From NCBI RefSeq assembly GCF_042684705.1, contig NZ_JBHULZ010000014.1, forward strand, positions 62,001-126,000: a DNA stretch of 64,000 bases, written 5' to 3'. Positions 18,306-26,809 of this stretch are shown one piece after another. Within the stretch, counting starts at the first letter, position 1, and each line of letters starts with the position of its first letter. Origin of the DNA: Mesonia sediminis (GTDB taxonomy: Bacteria; Bacteroidota; Bacteroidia; Flavobacteriales; Flavobacteriaceae). A program made the translations under genes and the position numbers. The notes beneath the pieces are model-generated. The model saw only the letters and a program-made list of their open reading frames with translations, did not search any database and was not told the DNA's origin.

Positions 18306-19798
18306 AGCAACTCCTTTTTAAGGCCTTTTTGTAAACAACGCCAATAGTAGTTCCAAAAAGATTTTGTTTTATCTCTTTTCACACCCGTAACCTCAACAGG
18401 CTTACGGGTTTTATTTTTGGAATCTACCACAATATTAGCTAACCAGCTCATTATCTTTTTTTTCTGCCCATTCTCCTTTAACACTTCAAATTTAAGTTCA
18501 TCATAAACCATAATCATTTCGCCTGAGGCTTTATTTTGGTCACCGCTAAAATTATAGTGCAAAGCATCAATGCTTCCGTTAGCCTGTACACCCAAAGCCG
18601 GAATAAAAAATTTATTTACTTGGTGATCTTGCACCTCCCAGGCGCTTCCTTTAAATTGAAAAGCATCGGTAGAATCAGCAACTCGGAATGAATACTCAAA
18701 ATCTAACTTTGAAATTCCCGTAAAGTCTGCCTTAAGGTCAAGCGTAGTTTCTTTTTTGGAGTTGTATCGGGCTTGACCTCCTGTCAAATGACCAATAGCG
18801 GCGTTTACATTTTCAAATGACACCTCACCCACTTCATTTTCTCCTAACTTTTCTTGGTATTTTATAAATGTGTCATGAATAGCTACCGTATCTACTTTTA
18901 AGCTAAAAGGTAACTCGCGTAACATCTGACTGTAAAGCTTTTTTTGCCTCACATCATCTTTAATGGTTTTGTCTCTATAAATTTGCAAATCCCCTTTTTG
19001 AATGTCTACACCTGGTATATATAAAGAAAATATTTGATCAATGGAGTATTTTAATTCTTTACAAGCGACGCGATCAATTTTAAGATTTATCAAATCTTTT
19101 TCGTAAGGTATGTGATTTACATATTCTCGCTTCGAATATTTAGGTGTATAAATCAAATCATTTGCCTCCAATAGCGAATCGTCTAAAACAAGTTCTTTCA
19201 ATTTCAAGTCTTGTAGGTTATTTACACTCAAGAACAGATCAAGAAGTTCAAAACGATAGCTATCATATTCAACAGGTATAGCTTTCTTCACTGTTTTATG
19301 GTTAAGCACAACATTATGAACAGATAAATTAATTTGCTCTACCTCCGCTTTCAGCCGATCGTGCTCAATCCACTTGAAATTACCTTTTCGCAAATGCACT
19401 TTTTCCACCGTAATGGCGTTTATTTTCATCTCCTTTTCCGCCTTTTTTTCTGGTATTGATTTATTACTCACCCATTTAATTTTAGGCTGTTCAATTTCAA
19501 TCTCACTAATAGCCAATTGGTCTTTAAACACAAGTTGTAAGAGTTGCACTCCTTTTACTTCAATTTGATCTACCTCAAAAATAGACTCCCCTTTTGTTCT
19601 ATGCCAAGATACTTTTTCTAATCGTCCAGCTCTTTTCCAGAGATTTACATCAAGTTTACTAAACACCAGCTCTCCACCTAAAAGCCCCTCACCTAAATAT
19701 TGCTTTAGCCGATATTCGATATACCATTGCGTTCCAAAATAGCTTACTCCAAAAAGTATAATCCCAAGAATTATATATTTTACAATTTTATTAGTCAC
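18302..19798 (-). CDS. Membrane-anchored AsmA-like/DUF748-like protein
   Basis: Protein of ~498 residues with one N-terminal membrane helix (KIVKYIILGIILFGVSYFG) followed by a long beta-rich periplasmic region with repeating pieces such as FEVDQIEVKGVQLLQLVFKD, reminiscent of AsmA/DUF748 proteins, whose larger relatives bridge the envelope in lipid transport. Function here is unproven. The start is uncertain because no ATG precedes the helix: GTG at 19798 (used here) gives a helix near the N terminus, while TTG at 19843 would add 15 residues. It converges on the stress-protein gene with overlapping stop codons. Confidence 0.7.
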   Translation of the reverse strand: MTNKIVKYIILGIILFGVSYFGTQWYIEYRLKQYLGEGLLGGELVFSKLDVNLWKRAGRLEKVSWHRTKGESIFEVDQIEVKGVQLLQLVFKDQLAISEIEIEQPKIKWVSNKSIPEKKAEKEMKINAITVEKVHLRKGNFKWIEHDRLKAEVEQINLSVHNVVLNHKTVKKAIPVEYDSYRFELLDLFLSVNNLQDLKLKELVLDDSLLEANDLIYTPKYSKREYVNHIPYEKDLINLKIDRVACKELKYSIDQIFSLYIPGVDIQKGDLQIYRDKTIKDDVRQKKLYSQMLRELPFSLKVDTVAIHDTFIKYQEKLGENEVGEVSFENVNAAIGHLTGGQARYNSKKETTLDLKADFTGISKLDFEYSFRVADSTDAFQFKGSAWEVQDHQVNKFFIPALGVQANGSIDALHYNFSGDQNKASGEMIMVYDELKFEVLKENGQKKKIMSWLANIVVDSKNKTRKPVEVTGVKRDKTKSFWNYYWRCLQKGLKKELL

Positions 19799-19917
19799 TC
19801 CTCTATAATTTACTTTACAAGATATAAAAGCACATTTATCCAATACGTTAAATTAAGATTAATTGGGAATATTTTAAATGTACAACAAGGCTTGACATAT
19901 TATCTTTAAAGAAAAAA

Positions 19918-20196
19918 ATGTTGCTACGAATAGCTTATATTTTCTTGATATTAGGCAGCCATTCTGGTTTTGCCTACTACACTTTGTATGCAACAAATAA
20001 TTTATATATAAAATTTATTTTCTTTCTTTCAAGCGTCTTACTCATTTGCTTATTTATTTTAAAGGGAAATAAGTATATTTTTAGTGATGAGTTTGAGGAT
20101 GACAATGAACCAACCCGATGCGAAATTGAAAATAAGGCTGAATTGCATCAGTTCAAAAGTCAAAAAACCGCAAATCCAAACCTAAAGGCTGAGTAA
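19918..20196 (+). CDS. Small two-helix membrane protein, unknown
   Basis: Ninety-two residues with two hydrophobic segments (about 4-25 and 30-49) and a charged, acidic C-terminal tail (FSDEFEDDNEPTR). No family is recognised. The start ATG follows an A-rich stretch (AAAGAAAAAAATG), a usual flavobacterial start context. It lies alone at the left edge of a gene-poor stretch. It may be a lineage-specific gene; a spurious frame is possible but the hydrophobic pattern and start context favour a real gene. Confidence 0.5.
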   Translation: MLLRIAYIFLILGSHSGFAYYTLYATNNLYIKFIFFLSSVLLICLFILKGNKYIFSDEFEDDNEPTRCEIENKAELHQFKSQKTANPNLKAE

Positions 20197-20680
20197 TAAA
20201 TAAAAAATTGATTTTCTTAATCCTAAATTTTTAATCCCCTTTTAAAAATTTACAGTATTTATCATTATATGCATATTGTAACCTAAGCGCTTTCAAAAAC
20301 CCTCTAAATAAACTACTAATTCTCTTCGATCGAAGCATTCTGCCCTCTAAAATTTAATAGCTATAGATGAATTACGAGAGCTAAGCAGTGTAAGCTAGCC
20401 GTCGCACTTACCAAACTCCTAATTTCCCCTTAACAGTCTCTAGTCAAAAGTATAGTGAGTCCACACTGAGTCCACAGTGAGTCCACAGTCAGTCCACTAT
20501 ATTGTGGACTAAAGTAAACTCATAATAGATCCAAAATAGATTTAGAATTAAAACAATTTGGTTTAAACCTTGCTTTGACCTAGAGTTAGTACACTAAAAG
20601 ACTATAGCATCTCTAAGCAAATAAGAATTAAATAAGAAATAAAATTTAAATACCATCTCGGACTTAAATTACAAGACTTT
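20197..20680. other. Gene-poor AT-rich intergenic stretch
   Basis: No open frame of note in either strand. It contains only the 11-bp tandem repeats described separately. Together with the transposase remnant next to it, this looks like decayed mobile DNA just downstream of tRNA-Gln. Confidence 0.6.
20455..20510. repeat. Four 11-bp tandem repeats with an inverted partner
   Basis: Four consecutive 11-base units of the form (G/C)T(G/C)AGTCCAC(A/T) occupy 20455-20498, followed by TTGTGGACT at 20502-20510, which is the inverse of the AGTCCAC core. The 11-bp period places the copies on nearly the same helix face, as in iterons or operator arrays. No protein that would bind them is encoded beside them. 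Confidence 0.75.
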
Positions 20681-20699
20681 ATGAACGATTTATCTTCTC

Positions 20700-20719
20700 G
20701 AAAAATTATTTGCTTAAAA
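20700..20719 (+). repeat. 20-bp direct repeat, copy 1
   Basis: GAAAAATTATTTGCTTAAAA, identical to 20848-20867, where it encodes the last residues (EKLFA, stop) of the transposase remnant. The duplicate suggests an internal duplication or two overlapping element ends. Confidence 0.8.
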
Positions 20720-20736
20720 AATCAAAAACCCAGAAA

Positions 20737-20865
20737 ATGGGATTGATCCGTACAAATGCATCAGCAGAATCTTTTAATTCAAAAATTAAAGCATTTAGAG
20801 CTCAATTAAGAGGAGTAAGAAGAACTGAATTCTTTCTGTATAGACTTGAAAAATTATTTGCTTAA
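20737..20865 (+). pseudogene. C-terminal remnant of an ISL3-type transposase
   Basis: A 42-codon frame ending in TAA encodes the pattern RTNASAESFNSKIKAF ... LRGVRRTEFFLYRLEKL, the C-terminal signature of ISL3-family (ISAon1-like) transposases common in Bacteroidota. The first several hundred residues, including the DDE acidic residues apart from the E of AES, are missing, so it is a dead fragment. No terminal inverted repeats were recognised. Confidence 0.75.
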
Positions 20866-20867
20866 AA
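20848..20867 (+). repeat. 20-bp direct repeat, copy 2
   Basis: Second copy of the 20-mer at 20700-20719, 148 bp apart, overlapping the transposase stop codon. Confidence 0.8.
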
Positions 20868-20870
20868 CTA

Positions 20871-20903
20871 AAAAATCCCAACTCTAAATGAATTGGGATT
20901 TTT
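20871..20903. terminator. Terminator next to tRNA-Gln
   Basis: AAAAATCCCAA / TTGGGATTTTT inverted repeat, 11-bp stem. It lies immediately 3' of tRNA-Gln on the minus strand and also follows the transposase fragment on the plus strand. Confidence 0.8.
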
Positions 20904-20904
20904 G

Positions 20905-20977
20905 TTGGCCTACTAGGGCTCGAACCTAGACTCTTCTGGACCAAAACCAGACGTGTTGCCAGTTACACCATAGGCCA
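20905..20977 (-). tRNA. tRNA-Gln (anticodon UUG)
   Basis: A 73-nt cloverleaf on the minus strand. The acceptor stem is TGGCCTA / TAGGCCA, the anticodon stem is TCTGG / CCAGA with loop TTTTGGT (anticodon TTG), the T arm contains GTTCGAGCC, and the discriminator is A. CCA is not encoded. A consensus promoter lies directly upstream and a terminator directly downstream. Confidence 0.95.
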
Positions 20978-20994
20978 ATGCTTGATTGCGGTTG

Positions 20995-21024
20995 CAAATA
21001 TAAAGGAAAGTTTCAATTGTCCAA
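20995..21024 (-). promoter_or_regulatory. Consensus promoter of tRNA-Gln
   Basis: On the minus strand TTG (21022-21024) is followed after exactly 19 bases by TATATTTG (20995-21002), the full Bacteroidota -33/-7 promoter, ending 17 bases before the tRNA 5' end. Confidence 0.85.
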
Positions 21025-21158
21025 AACAAAATTTAATTTTTTTTAAAAAAATTTTCTTCAAACAATATTTAGTACCTTCGCCAGTATTATTTTTGAATTT
21101 AGAGAAAATAAACCGATTAATTTTTAGTTGCATAGCCAAGCTTACAATATAAAACTCA

Positions 21159-24100
21159 ATGAAAGAATTTAATTTTACTTTTTGGAACAAAGCCTTAGGT
21201 TGGATTAGCTTTTTTATAGCCCTCACCGTATACACTTTAACCCTAGAACCCACCGCTAGTTTTTGGGATGCAGGCGAATATATCGCTACCTCAGCCAAAT
21301 TACAAGTTGGGCATCCGCCAGGAGCACCGCTTTTTCAAATGATGGGAGCTTTTTTCTCCACCTTTGCTCCTGATGCCGAAACGGTAGCCTTTACTGTAAA
21401 TATGCTATCGGCTTTCTCTAGTGCTTTTGCTATTTTATTTATGTTTTGGTCGATAACGCTATTGGTTCAAAAAATCAGCGGACCAGCAGAACAATTAAAA
21501 TCAGGTGAAAAAATAGCGGTTTTAGCCAGCGGATTAGTAGGTTCTTTAGCCTTTGCCTTTACCGATAGTTTTTGGTTTAGTGCCGTTGAAGCTGAAGTAT
21601 ATGCAATGGCCAGTTGCCTAATGGCGATTCTTTTTTACGTAGGCCTTTTATGGGAACGCGATATGTTTAAACCCAGAGGTAATCGTTGGTTGATTTTAAT
21701 CGCTTTTATCATAGGACTTAGTTTTGGTGTTCATTTTATGGGCTTACTTACCATTCCCGCTATTGGCTTTTTATACTATTTTAAAAACGTAAAAAATATC
21801 ACCGTTAAGAACTTTATCATTGCCAATCTAGTAGTGGTAGGTATTCTAATGTTTATATTCAAATTACTTTTACCTTACTCGCTGGCATTCTTTGGTGAAG
21901 CCGAGGTGTTTTTTGTCAATAGTCTAGGTTTACCTTTTAACTCGGGAACTATAATTGCAGCACTAGCTTTGGTGGCTTTCTTTTATTTTGGATTGAATTA
22001 TACGCGAAAGCAAAATTATATTCACATCAACACGGTTTTACTTTGTATTTTATTCATTTTCATAGGATTTTCATCTTGGATCATGCTCCCTATCCGTGCC
22101 AACGCAGGAACAGTAATCAATGAAAATAGACCCGACAATGCTCGTGAACTACTCGCTTATTATAATCGAGAGCAATATCCTGAAACTAAGTTGTTTTACG
22201 GACCCCAGTTTACTGATATTTTTGGTAGTCTAGATGCCGATAATCCTTATATCGATGATAAACCCAAATATGAAGAAAACGAGACCACAGGAAAATATGA
22301 GATTGTAAACAACTGGAAAAATGCCAAACAAAATTCTAGTAAAGAGCATAAAACCTTTTTACCTCGTATGTGGAGTACAGAACATATGGCCAACTATATG
22401 GAGTATACCGGCCCCATTGAGTTTACCATAAGTCCAGAATACCAACAAGAAGAACAATTAATTCAAACGGTAAACCAATTTAAAAAAGAGTATGCGTTAG
22501 GCCGTTTAAACAACGAAGACTACATCAGTTTTTTAAAGCAATTTAGTCCCTACCTCGTAGTTCAAAAACCTTCAGATGTTTCAAACTTCAGGTATTTAAT
22601 CGAGTTTCAAATAGGGTATATGTATTGGCGTTACTTTATGTGGAACTTTGTTGGGAAACAAGATGACATCCAGGGTCGATTAAACGATTTACACGGTAAC
22701 TGGCTTAGCGGAATCGATTTTATAGACGAAATACGCTTAGGTACTCAAGCTAATTTGCCGAGTGATGTTGAGAATAATAAAGGTCGAAATACCTATTTTT
22801 TCCTTCCTTTGATTTTAGGCCTTATCGGATTGCTTTTTCACGCACAAAGAGAAGTGAAAGGCTTTTGGGTCTTATTGGTTTTCTTCTTGTTTACAGGAAT
22901 TGCCCTAAAAATATACCTCAACGAGCGCCCCTTCGAACCTCGAGAAAGAGATTACGCCCTTGTAGGTTCTTTCTATGTATTTGCAATGTGGATTGGAATG
23001 GGGGTTTACGCCATTTATCATAAGCTACGAAATTATATTCCAAGTAAAATAGCTGCCAGCAGTATTGGCTTGGTATGTCTATTGGCAGTTCCCGGTGTTT
23101 TAATTTCGCAAAATTATGACGACCATGATCGTTCAGACCGATATACCGCTCAGGCCATGGCTAAAAAATACCTCGACTCTGTAGATGAAAACGCCATATT
23201 ATTCACTATTGGTGACAACGATACTTTTGCTTTATGGTATGTGCAAGAGATCGAAAATTACCGAACCGATGTAAGGGTGATTAACACCAGTCTTTTTGCA
23301 ACCGACTGGTATATTGATCAAATGCGGGTTAAGGCTTATGAAAGCGAACCCATACGCACTACCCTTGAGAATAAAAATTACCGCTACGGGACCAATGAGT
23401 ATATTCGTTACTCCCAAGATCCAAGACTTTCAGACACGTTAATGATTAGCGACTGGCTAAAATATATCAAAAGTGACCATCCTAGTACCCAAGCTGAGCT
23501 AGCCAATGGTCAGGTAATAAATACTTTTCCCGCCAAAACGCTACGCTTACCCGTTAACAAAGAAAATGCCCTTAACAGCGGCTTGGTTAAACCCGAAGAC
23601 GCAGATGAGATTGTGCCTTATATAGATATAGAAATCAACAGTCAGATTCTTTATAAAAACAGGTTGCTTATGCTCGATGTAGTGGCTAATACGCAGTGGA
23701 AGCGTCCGGTGTATTTTACAGGAGGGAGTTTTGGCGACGATGATTATTTATGGATGAAAGACTATCTGCAATTAGATGGGGTTTGCTATAAGCTTGTTCC
23801 TATTAGAACCCCAGTAGATCCTAAAGATCCGTTTTCGATGGGGAGAATAGATCACGAAAAAATGTACTCAATTGTAAGCAATTGGGAATGGGGCAACAGC
23901 GGTAGCGATAAAATATACCACGACCCAGAAACGCGTAAAAACGCAATCACTTACCGCAGTAATCTAGCACGTTTAACAGAGTCTTTGCTAGCTGCCGGAG
24001 AAGAGGAAAAAGCGCTTGAAATTATCAATTTAGCCATGGAAAAAATGCCGCTTGATAAATTTGGGTATTACTCATTGGTAGAACCCTTTATTGACGGTTA

Positions 24101-24476
24101 TTATAAGGTAGGAGAAAAACAACTGGCTAGAGATTTATGGAATAGAACCGCAGAGAAATACCAAGAGTATTTGGCTTACTATAGTCAGCTTGATTTAGAA
24201 CGCCAGTATATGCTAGGAGATGAGATTGTAAGTAACATTCAGCGTTACCGTAGTTTAATCGATTTATTGGTTATCAACCAAGACGAAGAAATATTCGAAG
24301 AGAAGGTTAAAGCATTCAACAAACACCTCACTTTGTTTAATCATTTTTATGGAGATGATGAATCTATGCTAGAAAACGAATCTCTAGAAGAGTCGAGTAG
24401 TCTGAAAGAAGATGATGTCCAACCTAATCTACCAGATGATAATTTATTGGTTAATCCTGACAGTTTACCCTTGTAG
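21159..24476 (+). CDS. GT117-family (DUF2723) multispanning membrane protein
   Basis: Protein of 1105 residues. The N-terminal ~330 residues are a polytopic C-type glycosyltransferase-like core starting FWNKALGWISFFIALTVYTL and containing the conserved acidic motif FWDAGEYIA (about 36-44, just after the first helix) and the HPPGAPLF segment. More helices lie at about 540-660, followed by a large soluble part with a TPR-like C terminus (EEEKALEIINLAMEKMP). DUF2723 proteins are classed as glycosyltransferase family 117 and resemble protein O-mannosyltransferases; the lipid-linked donor and acceptor are not known. It is followed 6 bp later by a deacetylase, suggesting joint work on envelope glycans. 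Confidence 0.88.
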   Translation: MKEFNFTFWNKALGWISFFIALTVYTLTLEPTASFWDAGEYIATSAKLQVGHPPGAPLFQMMGAFFSTFAPDAETVAFTVNMLSAFSSAFAILFMFWSITLLVQKISGPAEQLKSGEKIAVLASGLVGSLAFAFTDSFWFSAVEAEVYAMASCLMAILFYVGLLWERDMFKPRGNRWLILIAFIIGLSFGVHFMGLLTIPAIGFLYYFKNVKNITVKNFIIANLVVVGILMFIFKLLLPYSLAFFGEAEVFFVNSLGLPFNSGTIIAALALVAFFYFGLNYTRKQNYIHINTVLLCILFIFIGFSSWIMLPIRANAGTVINENRPDNARELLAYYNREQYPETKLFYGPQFTDIFGSLDADNPYIDDKPKYEENETTGKYEIVNNWKNAKQNSSKEHKTFLPRMWSTEHMANYMEYTGPIEFTISPEYQQEEQLIQTVNQFKKEYALGRLNNEDYISFLKQFSPYLVVQKPSDVSNFRYLIEFQIGYMYWRYFMWNFVGKQDDIQGRLNDLHGNWLSGIDFIDEIRLGTQANLPSDVENNKGRNTYFFLPLILGLIGLLFHAQREVKGFWVLLVFFLFTGIALKIYLNERPFEPRERDYALVGSFYVFAMWIGMGVYAIYHKLRNYIPSKIAASSIGLVCLLAVPGVLISQNYDDHDRSDRYTAQAMAKKYLDSVDENAILFTIGDNDTFALWYVQEIENYRTDVRVINTSLFATDWYIDQMRVKAYESEPIRTTLENKNYRYGTNEYIRYSQDPRLSDTLMISDWLKYIKSDHPSTQAELANGQVINTFPAKTLRLPVNKENALNSGLVKPEDADEIVPYIDIEINSQILYKNRLLMLDVVANTQWKRPVYFTGGSFGDDDYLWMKDYLQLDGVCYKLVPIRTPVDPKDPFSMGRIDHEKMYSIVSNWEWGNSGSDKIYHDPETRKNAITYRSNLARLTESLLAAGEEEKALEIINLAMEKMPLDKFGYYSLVEPFIDGYYKVGEKQLARDLWNRTAEKYQEYLAYYSQLDLERQYMLGDEIVSNIQRYRSLIDLLVINQDEEIFEEKVKAFNKHLTLFNHFYGDDESMLENESLEESSSLKEDDVQPNLPDDNLLVNPDSLPL

Positions 24477-24482
24477 TTTAAA

Positions 24483-25109
24483 ATGATTATTGATGCAGTT
24501 GCTCAACTTGGTAAATTGATTTTTCCCAAACGTCTATGGCATATGCCAAGCGAGGAAAAATCAATTTATCTTAGTTTTGATGATGGGCCAATCCCTGAGG
24601 TAACACCATGGGTCTTAGAGCAATTGGCAAATTATGAGGCTAAAGCAAGCTTTTTTTGCATAGGAGAAAATATAAAAAAGCACCCCGAGGTATTCAAAAA
24701 AATTATAACCCAAGGCCATCGCGTAGGCAACCACACCTACAACCATTTAAACGGATGGAAAACCAATAATGAAGTCTATATAGAAAACACCGAAAAGTGC
24801 GAGAATCTTATTAAATCTTCATCAGATCAAAAATTGCTTTTTAGACCACCCTATGGTAAACTTAAGGCAAAACAGGCAAAACGTATTGCACAAAGCCATC
24901 AAATTGTTATGTGGGATATTCTCACATTAGATTACAAACCAAATATTTGCTTACACAAGCGTTGGGATTACATCAAAAAAAATACAGGCCCGGGTAGCAT
25001 TTTAGTATTTCACGACAGCTTGAAAGCCGAAAAAAACCTTAAAATATTACTCCCTAATACCTTAGAATATTTCTCCCAAGCAGGATATTGTTTTAAATCA
25101 CTTCCTTAA
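24483..25109 (+). CDS. Polysaccharide deacetylase (NodB domain)
   Basis: Carbohydrate esterase family 4 type protein of 208 residues. Metal-dependent deacetylase motifs are complete: SFDDGP with D33-D34, the metal pair H84 and H88 in GNHTYNH, FRPPYG, a conserved WDI, and VFHDS near the C terminus. No signal peptide is obvious, though the N terminus has a weak hydrophobic stretch. It likely removes N-acetyl groups from an envelope or lipid-linked glycan. It is co-transcribed with the GT117 gene 6 bp upstream. Confidence 0.9.
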   Translation: MIIDAVAQLGKLIFPKRLWHMPSEEKSIYLSFDDGPIPEVTPWVLEQLANYEAKASFFCIGENIKKHPEVFKKIITQGHRVGNHTYNHLNGWKTNNEVYIENTEKCENLIKSSSDQKLLFRPPYGKLKAKQAKRIAQSHQIVMWDILTLDYKPNICLHKRWDYIKKNTGPGSILVFHDSLKAEKNLKILLPNTLEYFSQAGYCFKSLP

Positions 25110-25247
25110 ATCCGAAAAGGAGAAAGTTGTTTTAATTTTAAGTTGTTTAAAAGTAAATACTCAAAAATACCCGATGATTTTCACGGCTATTTTTATACCA
25201 AGATCTTAAAAGAAACTGGTCTCGTGTTTTCTAGTAGCTGAAAGATT

Positions 25248-26744
25248 TTATTCTAGCGTTAAGCTAACCGAATAAATTCGAATTTGATTTCGAGCAGTTG
25301 TTCCATTAGTACTTATATATTGCGCATAGATTTGTATGTAGTCACCAGGATTTAAGGTTACCTTTCCTCCCAGCGGTACAGTTCGAACCCTTGTATCAGG
25401 ATGGTCACCCACTTCAGAGTAAATTTCTGTACCAGATGGTATTTCTATATTGGCTCCAGCACTGTCAAAACGTCTAATATAGAAGGCGTGAATGGTTGCA
25501 TCTCCATTATTAGTAGATGTAGACTGATACGATAAATTACCCGTTACTGTAAAGGTTCTAGGTTCCTTCCCTTCATAAACCAACACATTATTGGTACCGG
25601 TAACATTGGAAGTAGAGTTTGAAAAGCGAAAAAGCTGCCCAGCACTAATCTGTGCATCTATCGGTACCGCAGTACTGACGTTAAATGAAGGATTGCCAGT
25701 GGTAGAATTCCTTGTTATGTAGATGTTTCCCGAAGCATTATTATCTGATTCACGAGGTATCCCTACGCAATCGACATCCCAGTTTATATCAAAATTATAA
25801 CCAGGATAAGTGTTAGAACCCGAGTAGGGCTTTACAAAATCTCCAGAACCACTAAAAACAACATCCTTAATCACACCCTTATCTAAAATTGGATTGCTAC
25901 TTACATCAATTCCCGTTGAACTAGCACCGACGTAAGAAAAACCGCTTGATTTTTGAATAAAATTAAACGTTCCTGTAAAAGTTTCATAAGTACCGGTGTT
26001 ATTAATTTGCCATCCTATGTTATTAAGAAGTAAGCTGTTTATGTCGGTATAAGTAATTCCATCGGCATTATCGATAAACTGAAAAACATTAAAAAACACT
26101 AAACCATAACCAGATACACTTCCGATTGAGTTAAAACCACTTACCAAAACACTCTGTCCTATCAAACGTTCACTTGATGAGGCTGCTGTTAGATTAAACA
26201 GGCTTCCCGTTCTACCATTAAACAAGGTTACACTCCTTAAACTTCCTGAGGCATCACCAACAAATAGACTACTGCTACCGGTATAGTTTAAAACATCTTC
26301 ATTGGTATCTTGCCCAATTAAGTAAGCTCCATTTAAATCTATACTGGCGCTTAAGGTAACGGTTCCGTTTATTTCATAGAGCGTTTGGCTGTCTAGCGTA
26401 ATCACACCGCCACTTGGTGCGGGTAAATCGCTTTCACTTTTAACCAACACGTGATTATCGCGTTTGCTTTCACTGCTCAATAAGGCCAACCAGTTACTGG
26501 TGGTCTCATCGCCAGCGTTGTAATAAAATTGGTTATTATCGGTATCAAATAGCAGCAAAGAATTGGCAATACCGCTGGTTAGAGTATCACGAGACGCTTG
26601 GGCTACCCTAGGTAATAAAACACCCGCAGCCTCACTTTGCACATCAAGAATAGAACTACTATGAGGATTGTCGGTGTTTATACCTACTTGAGCAAAACCA
26701 CTTAACGTAATTAACAATAAAAGATATAAGGTTATCGATTTCAT
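25248..26744 (-). CDS. Secreted surface protein with tail-fibre-like head
   Basis: Exported protein of 498 residues. The signal peptide (MKSITLYLLLLITLSGFAQ) is followed by the pattern VGINTDNPHSSSILDVQS and GVLLPRV, an N-terminal motif common to large surface and adhesin-like proteins of Bacteroidota and similar to phage tail-fibre tips. The remainder is beta-rich and Ser/Thr/Asn/Gly-rich, as in beta-helix or fibre proteins. The start was moved to ATG 26744 so that the signal peptide is N-terminal. No C-terminal sorting domain is clear. Function is unknown; attachment to surfaces is a guess. Confidence 0.65.
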   Translation of the reverse strand: MKSITLYLLLLITLSGFAQVGINTDNPHSSSILDVQSEAAGVLLPRVAQASRDTLTSGIANSLLLFDTDNNQFYYNAGDETTSNWLALLSSESKRDNHVLVKSESDLPAPSGGVITLDSQTLYEINGTVTLSASIDLNGAYLIGQDTNEDVLNYTGSSSLFVGDASGSLRSVTLFNGRTGSLFNLTAASSSERLIGQSVLVSGFNSIGSVSGYGLVFFNVFQFIDNADGITYTDINSLLLNNIGWQINNTGTYETFTGTFNFIQKSSGFSYVGASSTGIDVSSNPILDKGVIKDVVFSGSGDFVKPYSGSNTYPGYNFDINWDVDCVGIPRESDNNASGNIYITRNSTTGNPSFNVSTAVPIDAQISAGQLFRFSNSTSNVTGTNNVLVYEGKEPRTFTVTGNLSYQSTSTNNGDATIHAFYIRRFDSAGANIEIPSGTEIYSEVGDHPDTRVRTVPLGGKVTLNPGDYIQIYAQYISTNGTTARNQIRIYSVSLTLE

Positions 26745-26809
26745 TTTATCTATTTTAAAATCGAATATAAACACTTAATCTATAATTTTTGTGCTTTAAA
26801 CGTTAAAAT

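Noticed and set aside
20455..20498. CRISPR array
   Set aside because: The 11-bp units have no spacers and there are no cas genes nearby.
20963..21298. Minus-strand open frame of 111 codons
   Set aside because: It overlaps the tRNA-Gln promoter and the start of the GT117 gene and shows no coding pattern of its own.
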